A program made the translations under genes and the position numbers. Shown here in pieces: positions 33,855-44,541 of a stretch of DNA of 64,000 bases. The notes beneath the pieces were generated by a model. That model saw only the letters and a program-made list of their open reading frames with translations, was not told the DNA's origin and did not search any database. The stretch covers positions 476,045,657 through 476,109,656 of the forward strand of contig NC_081412.1 of assembly GCF_030272615.1 (NCBI RefSeq), given 5' to 3'. The DNA comes from Cryptomeria japonica (lineage: Eukaryota; Streptophyta; Pinopsida; Cupressales; Cupressaceae). How positions within the stretch are numbered: the first letter of the stretch is position 1; every line of letters begins with the position of its first letter.

Positions 33855-35918
33855 ATCAATTAATTTTTACCTAGAAGAGTTCATCCACAATCTACCCCAT
33901 CATTCATGCATTCATCAAGTAGTCATCATCAAACATTCTCAAGCATTCAAGGTAGCATTTCATCCCACTATATCCTTCAAACATCATGGAGAAAATCATA
34001 TCAATCCTCATGCAAGCATGTGTTCATTCTTTAATCTTCTATGTGTTGTCATTTTATTATATCTATCCCAGTGATCACATCTAAAGAGCCTTGAATCATC
34101 AATTTCAATTAGTCATTTCAGACCTGAGGTATATCATCCAACATTTACTTCATAATTTCTATTTTATATTTCAATTCAAGGTTAATTCCTAAATTGGGGT
34201 TTGACTAAATGAAAACCCTCATCAACAACCATATTTCTTTCTTTTTGTGTGCAATAAACTAGTTTAGGAGCTGCGAACAAGGAATCTTGGAACAAGAATG
34301 TTTATTAAAATAATTCATTTACAAGATAGTGCATGAGAAATAATAATCTCTTACAATAGACCATAAGAACATTGTCTCTCTAAAGTACAATGTAGGCAAG
34401 AACATTGTTGGAGCATGTTTTTCCCTACCATGAACTATTTACACATTTTCATAATCTTTCATGACATAAAAGATACCTAACCCAACACGAGGAATGATAG
34501 CAAATCAATACTGGAAAGAGTAATGGAATTGTACAATATTCTCATACAATATATTTACTTATCTATTTGAAGTTAATTCAATAATTCTAGATCCATCTCA
34601 AATACTTGGAAAAACATAGTACCTTCACAATAATTTCTAACACTTTCCAAACAAGGCTTCAAAATACTTATGATCATACAAGAGCACATAAATGCACACA
34701 AGATAACATAAGGTCACATAGGATCATGTAAGAGTATTCAAAAACATATGTTTATCCATTTTATTATATGTATATGAATGTCATTAAGAAGCTAAAGCAT
34801 TACTCTTCTATTAAAATCCTTCGAATGATAGTGTAAGTAATTGATTATACTCCATGCAACTAAATCTGCATGACTTATTTACCATGAATATTATATAATT
34901 TCTTTCTAATGAAAGGCAGCAAAATTCACATCTCAATGAGCATGCAGTTTAACAAAATAAAGGATATCTTAGCCATAAACATGATTATTCAAATATTTTA
35001 TTTAAGAAGGTATATCATTTGTATGTATAAATATGAATGCATCTATAATAAATAATACACATATATGTGTATGCCTTCTAATGCTTAAACTAATTTTAAT
35101 GATAGTTATATTATGATTAGTTATCATCATGGATTAGATGTAATCACACATGTCAACATTGTGTCAGTGCATAAAGGGGACTTAATACACTTGACTAGAC
35201 GCTTATTCATGTCATATTTTATGTCTTATATTCAACTGCTACAATGATCATGAAAACTTCTAGTTCTGCCCAAATAATAAAATAAAACATTCTTTTAACA
35301 AATAACAATTCTTACATCATGATAACAATCACGACTTCTTTCTCTTATAGTTACTAATGAAGTTAAGCTTCTTTCTTTATTAAATATCTGAAAATGGATT
35401 CTTGTTTTGTTACATAATTTTTAAGATTAACCTTTTAGAGAGTCTATAAATGGACCAAATAAAGGTTTGCGTTAAGCTATAAGAGATAAACCTAGATCAC
35501 GTTAAATTTCAACTAGTACTATAATTTTCAAATTCATTATATGTTCCTTCTTAATAACACAATGAGTCTATTTTTCAATTATTATTTACAATAAGACTTA
35601 TTGATGAAAAAATACCCTATGAAATAATCTTTTAATCTTGCACACCAGTAGTACTCACATTCTAATATATCTTTTAAGTTCCTACATTGCATTGTCTCAA
35701 CTCTATAATTTCTCTTCTAGCTATCTATTACCTAGCTATTTTAAAGTGTATTTGTTATAGGAGTTTCCCATTAGAAACTTTTGACATGCCTTATTATACT
35801 AACAAGCAAGGTTTATCATTTAATAATTAGCATTAATGATACCTTATCAATATTTATTTAAAAATCTAATTCAATGGCAAACAACATTGGCAAGAAAAAT
35901 ATGAAATTTATAAGTTAA
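33855..35918. other. AT-rich sequence between the two nests
   Basis: No ORF of note. The first ~300 bp (CATCATTCATGCATTCATCAA, CTCAAGCATTCAAGG) could be the R/U5 part of the LTR-like sequence that copia-1 entered. The rest has no supported structure. Confidence 0.45.
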
Positions 35919-36825
35919 TGTAGACTTATAAATCTGATCACTTTCCTAAATGAATATTTAATATCCATTTTAACCTCATTCCTCTATTTAATTAAATTCT
36001 TTATATTCATCTATTTGATTAAATAAATTACTCAATTTATTTAATTAAGTTCATCTAAAGCCTTCTCTAGCCTTTGATTAAATAAATCACTTTATTTAAT
36101 TAATTCCCCTTCTCCATTTTTAATTAAATTGATCCTTGCAAATAAATAAATCTAATTTATTTATTTAAATCTCTCACTTGTATTTATGCAAGTTGCATCT
36201 ATTTGATTGAGATAAAGTAATTTTATTTTAATTAACTTCCTTTTTCCTCCACTCGCATTTTCCTACATCTCTCACTTGCCTCTTTAACCCCTTCTAGATA
36301 CTTCTAATCACTTCCAATTTACCCTAATCCATCTCCTAAATATTATCACAATCCTAATCAAAGAGAAGTCACTTCTCAAATCTTTCAAAGTCTTCAATAA
36401 CCAGTAAAGGGTTTATGTTCTCAACAAGTTAAGCCTCAAAGTCTTCCTAACCATTAATGGTTAACTCAACCTTCTTGCATGATTAGAGACTTTCTCTCTA
36501 ACTCAACCCTCATCTAACCCAAGGGTCTCATCAAGCATTAATGGCTTTAACCTCGGTTATCCCTTTAGCCCTTGCACAAGAGTTTACCCCTTGGGTAAAA
36601 TCTTTATCCAATAGATAACCCTAGTCTAACCTTAACCCTTACCTCCTAAGGTAACCTTCATGTCTTCTCAAGCATTTAATGCTTCTTAGATCTCCTCTCA
36701 AGAAACCTCTTGTTGACAATTGTCACCATTTCATTCGTGAGAATTGTAAACATGGATTGATTGACTTTCAATCCTGGCCCTTGTTAAGATTATCCAATCT
36801 TGACCATCCATTGCCCTATTTTTCT

Positions 36826-36833
36826 TATAAATA
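36826..36833 (+). promoter_or_regulatory. TATA box of gypsy-B LTR
   Basis: TATAAATA in TTTCTTATAAATAGAGCTC, followed by a pyrimidine-rich stretch. It sits ~900 bp into the LTR. Transcription would start near 36860, leaving ~440 bp for R and U5. Confidence 0.65.
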
Positions 36834-37098
36834 GAGCTCTCATTCTCTCATTTTCATATATCCAAGTTTTATGCATCTAACTTATAGTAATTTTGCTAAT
36901 CATCTTAATAGCATTTAGAAACATTTTCAATATCATAGCATATCCATGTTAGACTAGTATATTTTGTTAGGATAGGATTATTAATCTTTATCATAGCATC
37001 ATATTCATACTAGTTTAAATCATTCTAATTTCAATAGCATACATATATAGGAATGCATTTATTCTTATAAACAAACATCACTCATTCTTGGAGTTGTC

Positions 37099-37152
37099 AT
37101 TCCTAAGTCACTTTGCTCAGTGATCTGAGAGCAAAGGCATTGACTTAGGAAT
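37099..37152 (+). other. Stem-loop in gypsy-B R/U5
   Basis: ATTCCTAAGTCACTTTGCTC (37099-37118) pairs with GAGCAAAGGCATTGACTTAG and GAAT (37129-37152) over ~20 bp, leaving a small bulge. The loop is AGTGATCTGA. It lies downstream of the TATA box and would be in the element's RNA. Confidence 0.65.
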
Positions 37153-37301
37153 CTTGTGAGATAGAGAAGAATGGGACACCTCTTGGGAAATTGAGCAATT
37201 CAATATAGTTCCTATAACTTGCACCAAGAGTCTCATTGGTGTGTGGACATTTTAAAACTAACTTTCATGTTTTCGTTGCCCTCATTTCTTGCACACATTT
37301 C

Positions 37302-37319
37302 TGGCGCCCACCATGGGGC
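37302..37319 (+). other. Gypsy-B primer binding site
   Basis: TGGCGCCCACCATGGGGC starts four bases after the LTR. The TGGCGCCCACCGTGGGG form is typical of plant gypsy elements. The priming tRNA cannot be named with certainty here. Confidence 0.8.
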
Positions 37320-37914
37320 TCGACCCTATAAATCATATCATTTTTTATGCAGGGTCAAGATTGCAAGCACACGAGAATTTTGTTTTAGTGTGTCAAGACC
37401 TTTCATTAGTGCATTCGGAGAAAATACTAGCACTTTTGGTGTACTGTTTAGTGCATAAGACCCATTCCCTAGCGCATATAGACTTTATGTTAGCGCATAA
37501 CATTCTAGTTTTTATTCTGTACATTGGAACACCAACGTATCACATTCAATAACCAGTGTAGTGCGTCGGGACCTTTCATTAGTGCATCAGTAACTTTTTG
37601 TAGTGCATCCATGTTAGAGTCTAGTGCATGACTCTAATAGAGAAAAGGAAAAAAACTATAACCGAGGGGAGAAAATTTAGGCTTGTGTAAGCCCACCTTA
37701 GATTCTGGTTTTCACTAACTTTCTTCTTGCAGGTAACTAACCATTTCTTGCAGGTTTAGAATAAGTTAAAATAGAAATTATAATTCTTTCTAACTTCTTA
37801 GTTAGATAAAAAGAATTCACTTTCTTTAAAGTTGAAAAGAATCTTACTTGTCTTTCGGGTTTAAAATTCACCACATCTTCCTTTGGGTTTTAAAAAGAAC
37901 TTCACTGTTGGATA
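37320..37914 (+). repeat. Gypsy-B leader, first part, with short-motif arrays
   Basis: Noncoding leader carrying many loosely spaced copies of TTAGTGCAT/TAGCGCATA (37390-37630), then copies of TAAAAAGAA (37790-37919). Both motif arrays resume beyond gypsy-C, TAAAAAGAAC at 53480-53710 and TAGCGCAT/TAGCACAT at 54630-55000. The frames 37219-37458 and 37289-37552 run through this leader and are not supported genes. Confidence 0.7.
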
Positions 37915-37919
37915 AAAAG
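37915..37919. repeat. Target site duplication of gypsy-C, left copy
   Basis: AAAAG, repeated exactly at 53417-53421. Joining across restores a TAAAAAGAAC unit of the surrounding leader array. Confidence 0.85.
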
Positions 37920-38702
37920 TGTTTACGGTGAAAATGGATACAACAATGATAATATTGAAAAACTAAATGAATTCAACCACAAAACCCTAGCCTAACAACA
38001 ACAAAGATCCACCATAACATATGACGATTACCTAAGACAATGCAAATCAAATGAAATCACAAAGATTATACCATCACATGTCCAATAAGGTTTGGATCTC
38101 CATTCTTCCTATCTCCATTGATCTTGCTTGATATATTTGCTCTCAGATTTTATGTGCACAAGAGCTCAACAAAGAACGGAAATGTGGTTGCAAGTAGGAT
38201 CGCATATGAAAGTTCAAAAGCGTAGTGTAGTCAAGTAGTCAACCAGGGTTTTGATAATGAAGGAAATATCCTCTTATATAAAAGACACTATAAGAAATGG
38301 AGGGATAAGATTGAGAGGTGTAAAAGATAAATGGTCAGCTATCATTAGAGGGTAGGTAGAGGAAATAATAAAATAATAAGAGGGGTAGGTAGTGTATGAA
38401 TTAAGAGATGAATGACATGTGTCATGGGTAGAAAAGGCTAATGAATTAATTAAATAAATAAAGATTTATTTAATTAATAGAAGAAGTGGAATCAATTAAA
38501 TAAATAAGATATTTATTTAATTTAGGAAAAGGATAATTTAAATAAATAAATGTATTTATTTAAATGAGAAATAAGGCTAGAAGAGGATAAATGAATTAAT
38601 TAAATAAATAAAGATTTATTTAATTAATAGAGGAATTAGGCTAAAGTAATTAAATAAATAGAATATTTATTTAATTAGACATGACAATTTTAGGTGTCTA
38701 CA
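37920..38702 (-). repeat. Gypsy-C 3' LTR
   Basis: 783 bp in plus reading, TGTTTACGGTGAAAATGG ... TTTTAGGTGTCTACA. It contains three palindromic AT blocks such as AATTAATTAAATAAATAAAG with its inverted partner. A flanking direct repeat (TAATGAATTAATTAAATAAA..) is present twice here but once in the 5' LTR. A TATA-like TTTTATATAAG on the minus strand is at 38273-38283. Confidence 0.92.
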
Positions 38703-38719
38703 TTTTGCCCCTCTTTGAG
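38703..38719 (-). other. Gypsy-C polypurine tract
   Basis: The minus strand reads CTCAAAGAGGGGCAAAA directly before the LTR's TGTAGACACC start. Confidence 0.85.
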
Positions 38720-39225
38720 ACAATGCGGCTTGTCGCGTTGTTTCAAAGAAGATAATATGAAGTGATACAAAGTTGCCCCAAGATGGGAATGATATGCCCC
38801 CTCGAGAGATTGGATGAAAATGTCTGGAAAGATCACAGACAATCTCTCAATAAGAAAGAAAGGTGAGAAAGGATTGACCGGATAGAGTGACAGAGTCACG
38901 GGATAAAGAAGACTGACTCGGGGAATGAGGGCTAGGGCTAGGGCTAGGATAGTCTATAAATAGACCATGAGGGGAAAAACATCCTCATTGTCATCCACAC
39001 ATCTAAGAGATCAAAGTGCAGAGAGAGAATAGAGCAGCAACAGTCAGCAGCGATGGCAATGGTTCATAGATTCGATCACGTTCACCGATTTCAAAGGCCA
39101 GCAGATGCAGGAGAGCCGGTGAGTACCACAAAACCTCCTTGTACTTTGTAGCATTAATTATTGTCATAAATGCATGTTAGGTAGTGCAATAAATGCACTT
39201 TTAGGTAATGTCAAAAACATGGAGG

Positions 39226-39460
39226 CATGTCTGTGTTGGTGCCAGGCGCGTCTGTGCCAGAAAAGGCATCTGTGCAGGATGCGATCGTGTCTGTGTTGTG
39301 CAGGCGCGTTTGTGCCAAGAAGGCATGTTTGTATCTCTCAGGCGCGTCTGTGCAGATCATAGACATGTCTGTGTCTTTCAGGCGCATCTGTGCAGAGCAG
39401 GTGCGTTTATGCAGGCTCTAAGCACGTTTGTGTAATGAAAGCATGTTTATGTCTTCAAGG
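39226..39460 (+). repeat. Array of GCGCGTCTGTG-like motifs
   Basis: About ten degenerate copies of [G/A]GCGCGT[C/T]TGTG followed by a variable CAG.. segment, ~20-25 bp apart. The three overlapping plus-strand frames here (Cys- and Arg-rich) are translations of the array, not genes. The reverse complement (CACAGACGCG) is scattered in the leader at the other end of the element. Confidence 0.8.
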
Positions 39461-39562
39461 ACAAATCGACAGTTCTATGATAAACATACGTTGTCGATTG
39501 GATAAGCTGCTGAGAGGATTCACTCAAGCAGGTCCTCTAGGGAAGATGTAGGATAGGTCGAG

Positions 39563-39830
39563 GCACTTTGTGATGAATAGTGAGTACTAATATGAGTAGC
39601 ACTTTGTGATTAACAGTGAGTGAAAAACATGTAGTACTTTGTGATGAACAGTGAGTACCACTAGGATAGAAGAAACACTTTGTGATGAACAGTAAGTGTC
39701 ACTAGGATAGAAGCAACACTTTGTGATGAACAGTGAGTGTCACTAGACGTAGTACTTTGTGATGAATAGAGAGTACCACTAGGATAGAAGCAACACTTTG
39801 TGATGAACAATGAGTGTTACTTTGACTGAC
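39563..39830 (+). repeat. Seven-copy tandem repeat upstream of the antisense ORF
   Basis: CACTTTGTGATGAACAGTGA followed by GT and a variable linker (ACCACTAGGATAGAAGCAA) is repeated seven times from 39563 to ~39830, spaced 35-41 bp. It lies ~110 bp before the plant mobile domain ORF and could be its promoter region or a simple expansion. Confidence 0.85.
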
Positions 39831-39937
39831 ATGATTGATTTTCTTTATTGCAAGAGTATTTGCCTATGCTGGAGTCACAGGAGAGATTCCCATCGACTCA
39901 GAGATTGTGAGCTGAGCTGACAGTTGATGAGAGGGTT

Positions 39938-41560
39938 GTGATTGATGCTATGGGCTTATGCCACATTTTGTATGTGCCTGAATTTTGGGCGAACATGGGT
40001 TTGCTGACTGCACTAGCCGAGAGGTGGCACTCTAAGACTTGCACTTTCCATTTGTTTATGGGTGAGATGACGGTCACCTTGGAGGATGTATACCAGATTC
40101 TGAGGATACCGATCGATGGGGAGTTAGTACCCTATGATCGAGATAGAGATAGGGATGCCCTAAGACGAGTATTCCAAGACCTAGGACTGGATATGAGGGC
40201 AGGACATGTCACATGGGACACGATGACAGCGACAGGACTAGCACTACCAGCAGTGCTAGGAGGAGTGATCAGTGGATTCCTGTGTCCTGATAGGGCGACA
40301 CGAGGGTTGGCTATGGGCTGGGGGAGCACCTTGGAGACACTGGTTTTATAGCACACCAGATATGCCTGGGGACCGTATGTGCTGGCACACTTGTACTATG
40401 AGCTGCATCAGGTTGTGTATCATGGATCTGTAGGATTGGGCTGCGGAGTTACCTTGCTATAGGTATGGGCCTATGAGCATCTGCCAGTTACCCAACTGAT
40501 ACACTTCAGGGGTAGGGGTCATGGATGCAGCTTCGTGCATTTATATGATATGATTACATCACAGCCACGGATTGGCAGGTTGGAGTACTGGCATCAAGTC
40601 TTGGATGAGATCGACATTATGATATGGTGGTCATACCTTGGGTGCGAGCAGTGGGAGGATGATGCAGTAGAGTTACCATACACCTTCCAGAGCAGATATT
40701 TGATTGGGTGGATGCCCTATGTATTGGAGAGGCAGCTAGTGGACAGAGTGGGTAGACAGTTTGGCAGGATTCAGTGGATGCCATGGGGCTCAGGTATGTA
40801 TGCACGGATAGTGCACAACCAGGCACACTTTGGGCCACTGCTATCATATGATCAGGTTGTGATGTAGTTGGTAGAGATGATTCCCTTGCCATGGGATATG
40901 TGGTGAGAGATCGAGGATGCGGGGATGGATGCAGAGTACATTGCATACTAGGCTGAGCATCCATTCCCACGCCTTACAGATCCCAGAGAGCTGATAGATG
41001 GGGATGGCGGAGGAGATGAAGATGATGATGGAGATGGTGGGGGTAGAGGCCGACAGAGGAGGTGAGGTGTGGTAGGAGAGAGGAGAGTGGCTCCATGGAG
41101 GGAGGGTGGAGGGGAGAGACAGGTTCGGGTGGTGAGGGGTCACGGTGGGTTGCCAGTATAGGTGCCAGCAGCACAGGTCATAGATAGGTGCAGGGACAGG
41201 GACAGGGACAGGGACAGAGGTAGGTACAGGTACAGAGACAAGTACAGGTATAGGCATAGGGACAGGCACAGGCACCCATATAGGGGGATCCCCAGGCAGA
41301 GCCACAGGTAGAGGTACAGGGGGCCAAGGAGGAGGAGGATGGGTTGCTTGAGCTGAGGGAGATCTGCCAGGGACAGACATATGAGATTCAGGACCTGAAG
41401 AGGGAGAGGGATCGACTCAGGAGGTAGCTTAGAGATATTGAGTGGGGGCAAGAGAGATGATCCTGAGGCGGGTCCTTCCAGGGCTCAGACTCCATCGAGG
41501 CCAGGCGGCTCCAAAGGAGGGAGTTCATCATAGCCTTAGAGGGCTCCCTATGTATTAGTT
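39938..41560 (+). pseudogene. Plant mobile domain (PMD/MAIN-like) ORF, antisense to gypsy-C
   Basis: The first open part (39938-40351, 137 codons) contains LLTALAERWHSKTCTFHLFM and then GEMTVTLEDVYQILRIPIDG. This is the hallmark of the plant mobile domain (PF10536), shared by MAIN/MAIL proteins and transposable elements. After a TAG the same frame continues: RYAWGPYVLAHLYYEL, another TAG, then 40535-40867 (YDMITSQPRIGRLEYWHQVL, PLLSYDQVVM). It ends in a low-complexity tail of hexamer repeats (41190-41300, DRDRDR/RYRYR). Stops at ~40349, 40459, 40865 and 40949 are TAG, consistent with CAG-to-TAG changes. The start is GTG here, so the true N-terminus probably lies further upstream. Transcription would oppose that of the element. 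Minus-strand proline- and leucine-rich frames in this region are shadows. Confidence 0.8.
41190..41300 (+). repeat. Hexamer repeat tract in the PMD ORF tail
   Basis: GGGACA/GGTACA/GGCACA-type 6-bp units in tandem (CAGGGACAGGGACAGGGACA and variants), encoding alternating Arg-Asp/Arg-Tyr. The long minus-strand Leu/Tyr and Pro/Val frames come from this repeat. Confidence 0.85.
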
Positions 41561-41569
41561 TTTGTACCA

Positions 41570-43124
41570 TTTTGTATTATGATGTAGACACCTGCGGGTG
41601 ATTGTAGCCATATGATTTTGACATCATTGTATTATGACACTTTATGATTATATATATGAGATGATTCATCTTTGCTGTAGCTATATGCATGTGTACCTAT
41701 GTGATGCTTCTATATGTTTCTATGATGTATGTTTCTATGTGATGGATTATAATATGGATGCAAATATGTACATAATGAACTGCAATATTTTTGTTCTTTT
41801 ATGTTTTATATGTTTATGCAAATGCAATTGTGAATGTATGGAATGCAGATGAATATGATAATGCAAATGATCAATTACATGATGAAAATGTAAAATGTGC
41901 TAACATGTGTTGTGTGCAGGATGTGATGCAATTGTGATATCTATATGTATGTATGAAATGCTAACATGTGATAATGCAAGTGCAACTACATGAAATGTAA
42001 ATGTTTTTGGCATGTCATTATACTCAGTCGTGTGATAGCAGGCTACATGGACTTAGGAAGGACGATGGAAGTCAATCAAGAAAGGGGGATGGAAGATAGA
42101 AGATATGAAAGTGAAAGAGCTTCTTGTGCGTTATCATCATTGAGATTTATTATGGCAAGTAGGTTATGACAATTGAGGCATATGTTCGACTCAGAAAGTC
42201 ATTGTACCTGTTTGAATGGAGATAAGACAGTCACAAACAAGGAATTCCCTAGTTCATACTACACTCTTAGTGTCCTCATATCCTTGGGCAAGTCATAGCA
42301 TTATTGAGAGACAATCCATAGATAGCAAAAGAAAAATAGGTGACGATACCCCATCCTCGCCTTTCTAGTCAAAGACATCCTGGATATAGAATCCCTAGTC
42401 AGAGACATCCCAGAAATGCTAAAAGACATGTCACCAAAAAGATAAAATCAAAAGAAAACCAAGACTCGACACCAACATCCACTGTAGTCCTCAAGTTTAG
42501 TGTCTCTTGTCACTTGTATAAGTCTTATTTGATTGTGGTCACAATGTTTACTTTCACAAAAAGGATAGATCGCACTGAACCATAATTTTGTCTGAGTCTG
42601 TTGAAAGATTTGATTTGTTGAAGCCTATTGTTGCTGTTGTACCTTATCTGAAATTGACTGAATCCATGAAACTGATACTTTATTGTGGAGAAGATAGAAC
42701 TTTATTGTGAATTGGCGATGCAGATATTGCTTTATTGCGGATTGTGCACGGATAGACTGAAGAAAACTTGAAGAAACGGTAATCCTCAAAACATGTGATG
42801 TTCTTAGTTCCACACCCATCACTAGATGTAGGATTTGCCTTAGCCACAGATAGGACTTGATTTATTATGAATGGAAAAATATGAAAAGGAAGGTTTATTA
42901 TGAATGGCTAACCAATCTTAGGTAGATCAATAACAAGCCATGATGGGAATGGGTAAGTTTATTAGGGATGGATAGGTTGTGAGTGTGTGCACAGTGAAAG
43001 GATGAAATGGAATCATGAAGGAGGGAGGAGCAATGTCTCTACGCATGGCGTCGGTGACCCATTTTTCACCATGGTACTTGCCCAGGGCGCCACCGAAGTG
43101 ATTTTCACCATTGGACAAAATTAT
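41570..43124. other. Gypsy-C noncoding region between antisense ORF and pol
   Basis: No supported gene. 41640-42000 is rich in TATG/ATGT phrases. 42350-42420 has two copies of AGTCA(A/G)AGACATCC. The short ORFs here have no motif. Confidence 0.5.
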
Positions 43125-43265
43125 TTCTTTTTACTTTTTTTTTTTTTTTTTCAATTTTTTTGTGTCACAAGGTGCTTGTTTGCCAGGTTTTCACCAATTA
43201 ACAATTTTTTATGTTTTATGATTTTTTTTGTATTTTTTGAATTTTTTTTATTTTTTTTGTATTTT
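43125..43265 (-). other. A-rich tract after gypsy-C integrase, with conserved motif
   Basis: Poly-T on the plus strand, i.e. A-rich in element sense, starts just after the integrase stop. It contains GTGAAAACCTGGCAA (minus strand, 43180-43194). Gypsy-B has the same arrangement: an A-rich tract and then GTGAAAACCTGGCAA at 63405-63419. Confidence 0.7.
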
Positions 43266-43287
43266 TGAATTGGGATACTCTGAAGAA

Positions 43288-44361
43288 CTATGTGTAGAAC
43301 CTGCGAAGGTGCATGTTGTTGATAGGATCCTCTAAAGGTTCACCCTCTGTGGTTGAGAGTTGATATGCACCAGATCCATATGCTGTTGTAATGATGTAAG
43401 GACCAAGCCAGTTTGATTCTAATTTGCCCTTCTTCTCTTTATCTTGCTGATTCTTAGGATTTTCTCTGAGAACTAAGTCCCCTACCTCAAATGTGCGAGG
43501 CTTGACTTTATGATTGTAGCTGCGACTCATTTGTTGTTGATAAGCCTTGAGATGATTAAAAGCAGTTTGTCTTCGTTCATCCAATAGTTCAAGTTCTTGT
43601 AAGCGAGAGACCCTGTAATCTTCATCACTGATGATGTTTTGCAAAGAGTCTCGTAAAGAGGGTAACTCGACCTCAATAAGCAAGATAGCTTCAGCGCCGT
43701 AGACAAGTGAATAGGGTGTAGCTCCTGTAGGTGTGCGGACGCTTGTGCGGTAGGCCCAAAGTGCGAGATTAAGTTGTATATGTCAATTACGACCAACATC
43801 GTCGACTATCTTTTTTAAGATTTTGAGGATTGTTTTATTAGACACCTCAGCTTGACCATTACCTTGGGGGTAATATGGTGTGGAGAAATGATGAGTAATA
43901 TGGAAGTGATCATAGAGTTCATGAACATCCTAATTTTTGAAGGGATGCCCATTGTGAGTGATGATGGAAATAGGAATGCCATAGCGACAAATGATATAGT
44001 TGAGAATGAAGGTAGCAATTTGTTTTCCAGTGACTTGCGTGAGAGGCACAACTTCGATCCATTTTGTGAAATGCTCTATGGTAGTGATAATGAATTTATG
44101 ACCATTGGAAGGAGGGTGAATCTTGCCTATGAGATCGAGTCCCCACTAACAAAAAGGCCAAGGAGTCGCAATTGGTTGAAGTTCTTGTGCTGGTGCATGA
44201 TTGAGATCTCCATGAAGTTGACACTGCTTACATTTCTTGACAAACTGATATGAATCTTTTTCCATATTGGGCCAGTAGTATCTAGTCCTGATGAGTTTTT
44301 TGGCTAAGGTAGGACCACCAGAATGTGGACCACATATCCCTTCATGTACTTCATGTAACAC
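43288..44361 (-). pseudogene. Gypsy-C integrase
   Basis: The N-terminal zinc module is at 44146-44361: HEVHEG, RTRYYWPNMEKDSYQF, CKQCQ. The DDE core follows in broken frames: FTKWIEVVPL, RYGIPISIITHNGHPF with the second Asp changed to His (DNG to HNG), and [16 protein letters not shown] with the Glu. The C-terminal part (43288-43683) keeps LLDERRQTAFNHLKAYQQQM, VGDLVLRENP and the GPY motif (LGPYIITTAYGSGAYQL). No chromodomain is present. The frame is broken between ~43690 and 44145. Its end at 43288 is the end of the polyprotein. Confidence 0.88.
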
Positions 44362-44541
44362 AATCTGAGCTTCGTCACTTTCTAAACATCTAAGAAGAGT
44401 GCCATCTAGACCTCAATGGTATAGGATATTGGCTAAAATGACGTATCGAGAAGATTGGTGAATGAAAGTGTGGCGTTGATTATTGGATAGGTCAGGAGGT
44501 ACGGTATTGTCACGAAGGTATGTGAAAATGTCACCATACAA

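Larger units (their letters stand above)
35919..37297 (+). repeat. Gypsy-B 5' LTR
   Basis: Begins TGTAGACTTATAAATCTG and ends CATTTCTTGCACACA, four bases before the PBS. The first ~150 bp align with the start of the gypsy-C LTR (minus strand TGTAGACACCTAAAATTG), sharing CCTCTATTTAATTAAAT-like and CTTCTCTAGCC blocks. This shows that the two belong to related families. A run of AATTAAATAAAT palindromes fills 35960-36240. The 3' LTR lies outside the window, so length and age cannot be checked by LTR comparison. Confidence 0.75.

Noticed and set aside
39174-39435. Three overlapping Cys/Arg/Val-rich plus-strand ORFs
   Set aside because: They are the three frames of the GCGTCTGTG-type tandem array; the cysteines come from the repeat, not from a peptide gene.
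39563-39830. Regular repeats resembling a CRISPR array
   Set aside because: The linkers are themselves repeated rather than unique, the genome is a plant, and there are no cas genes.
40844-41570. Proline/valine-rich and leucine/tyrosine-rich minus-strand ORFs
   Set aside because: Shadows of the hexamer-repeat tail of the plus-strand PMD ORF.
43852-44253. 133-codon plus-strand ORF over gypsy-C integrase
   Set aside because: Shadow of the integrase core, which is readable on the minus strand.
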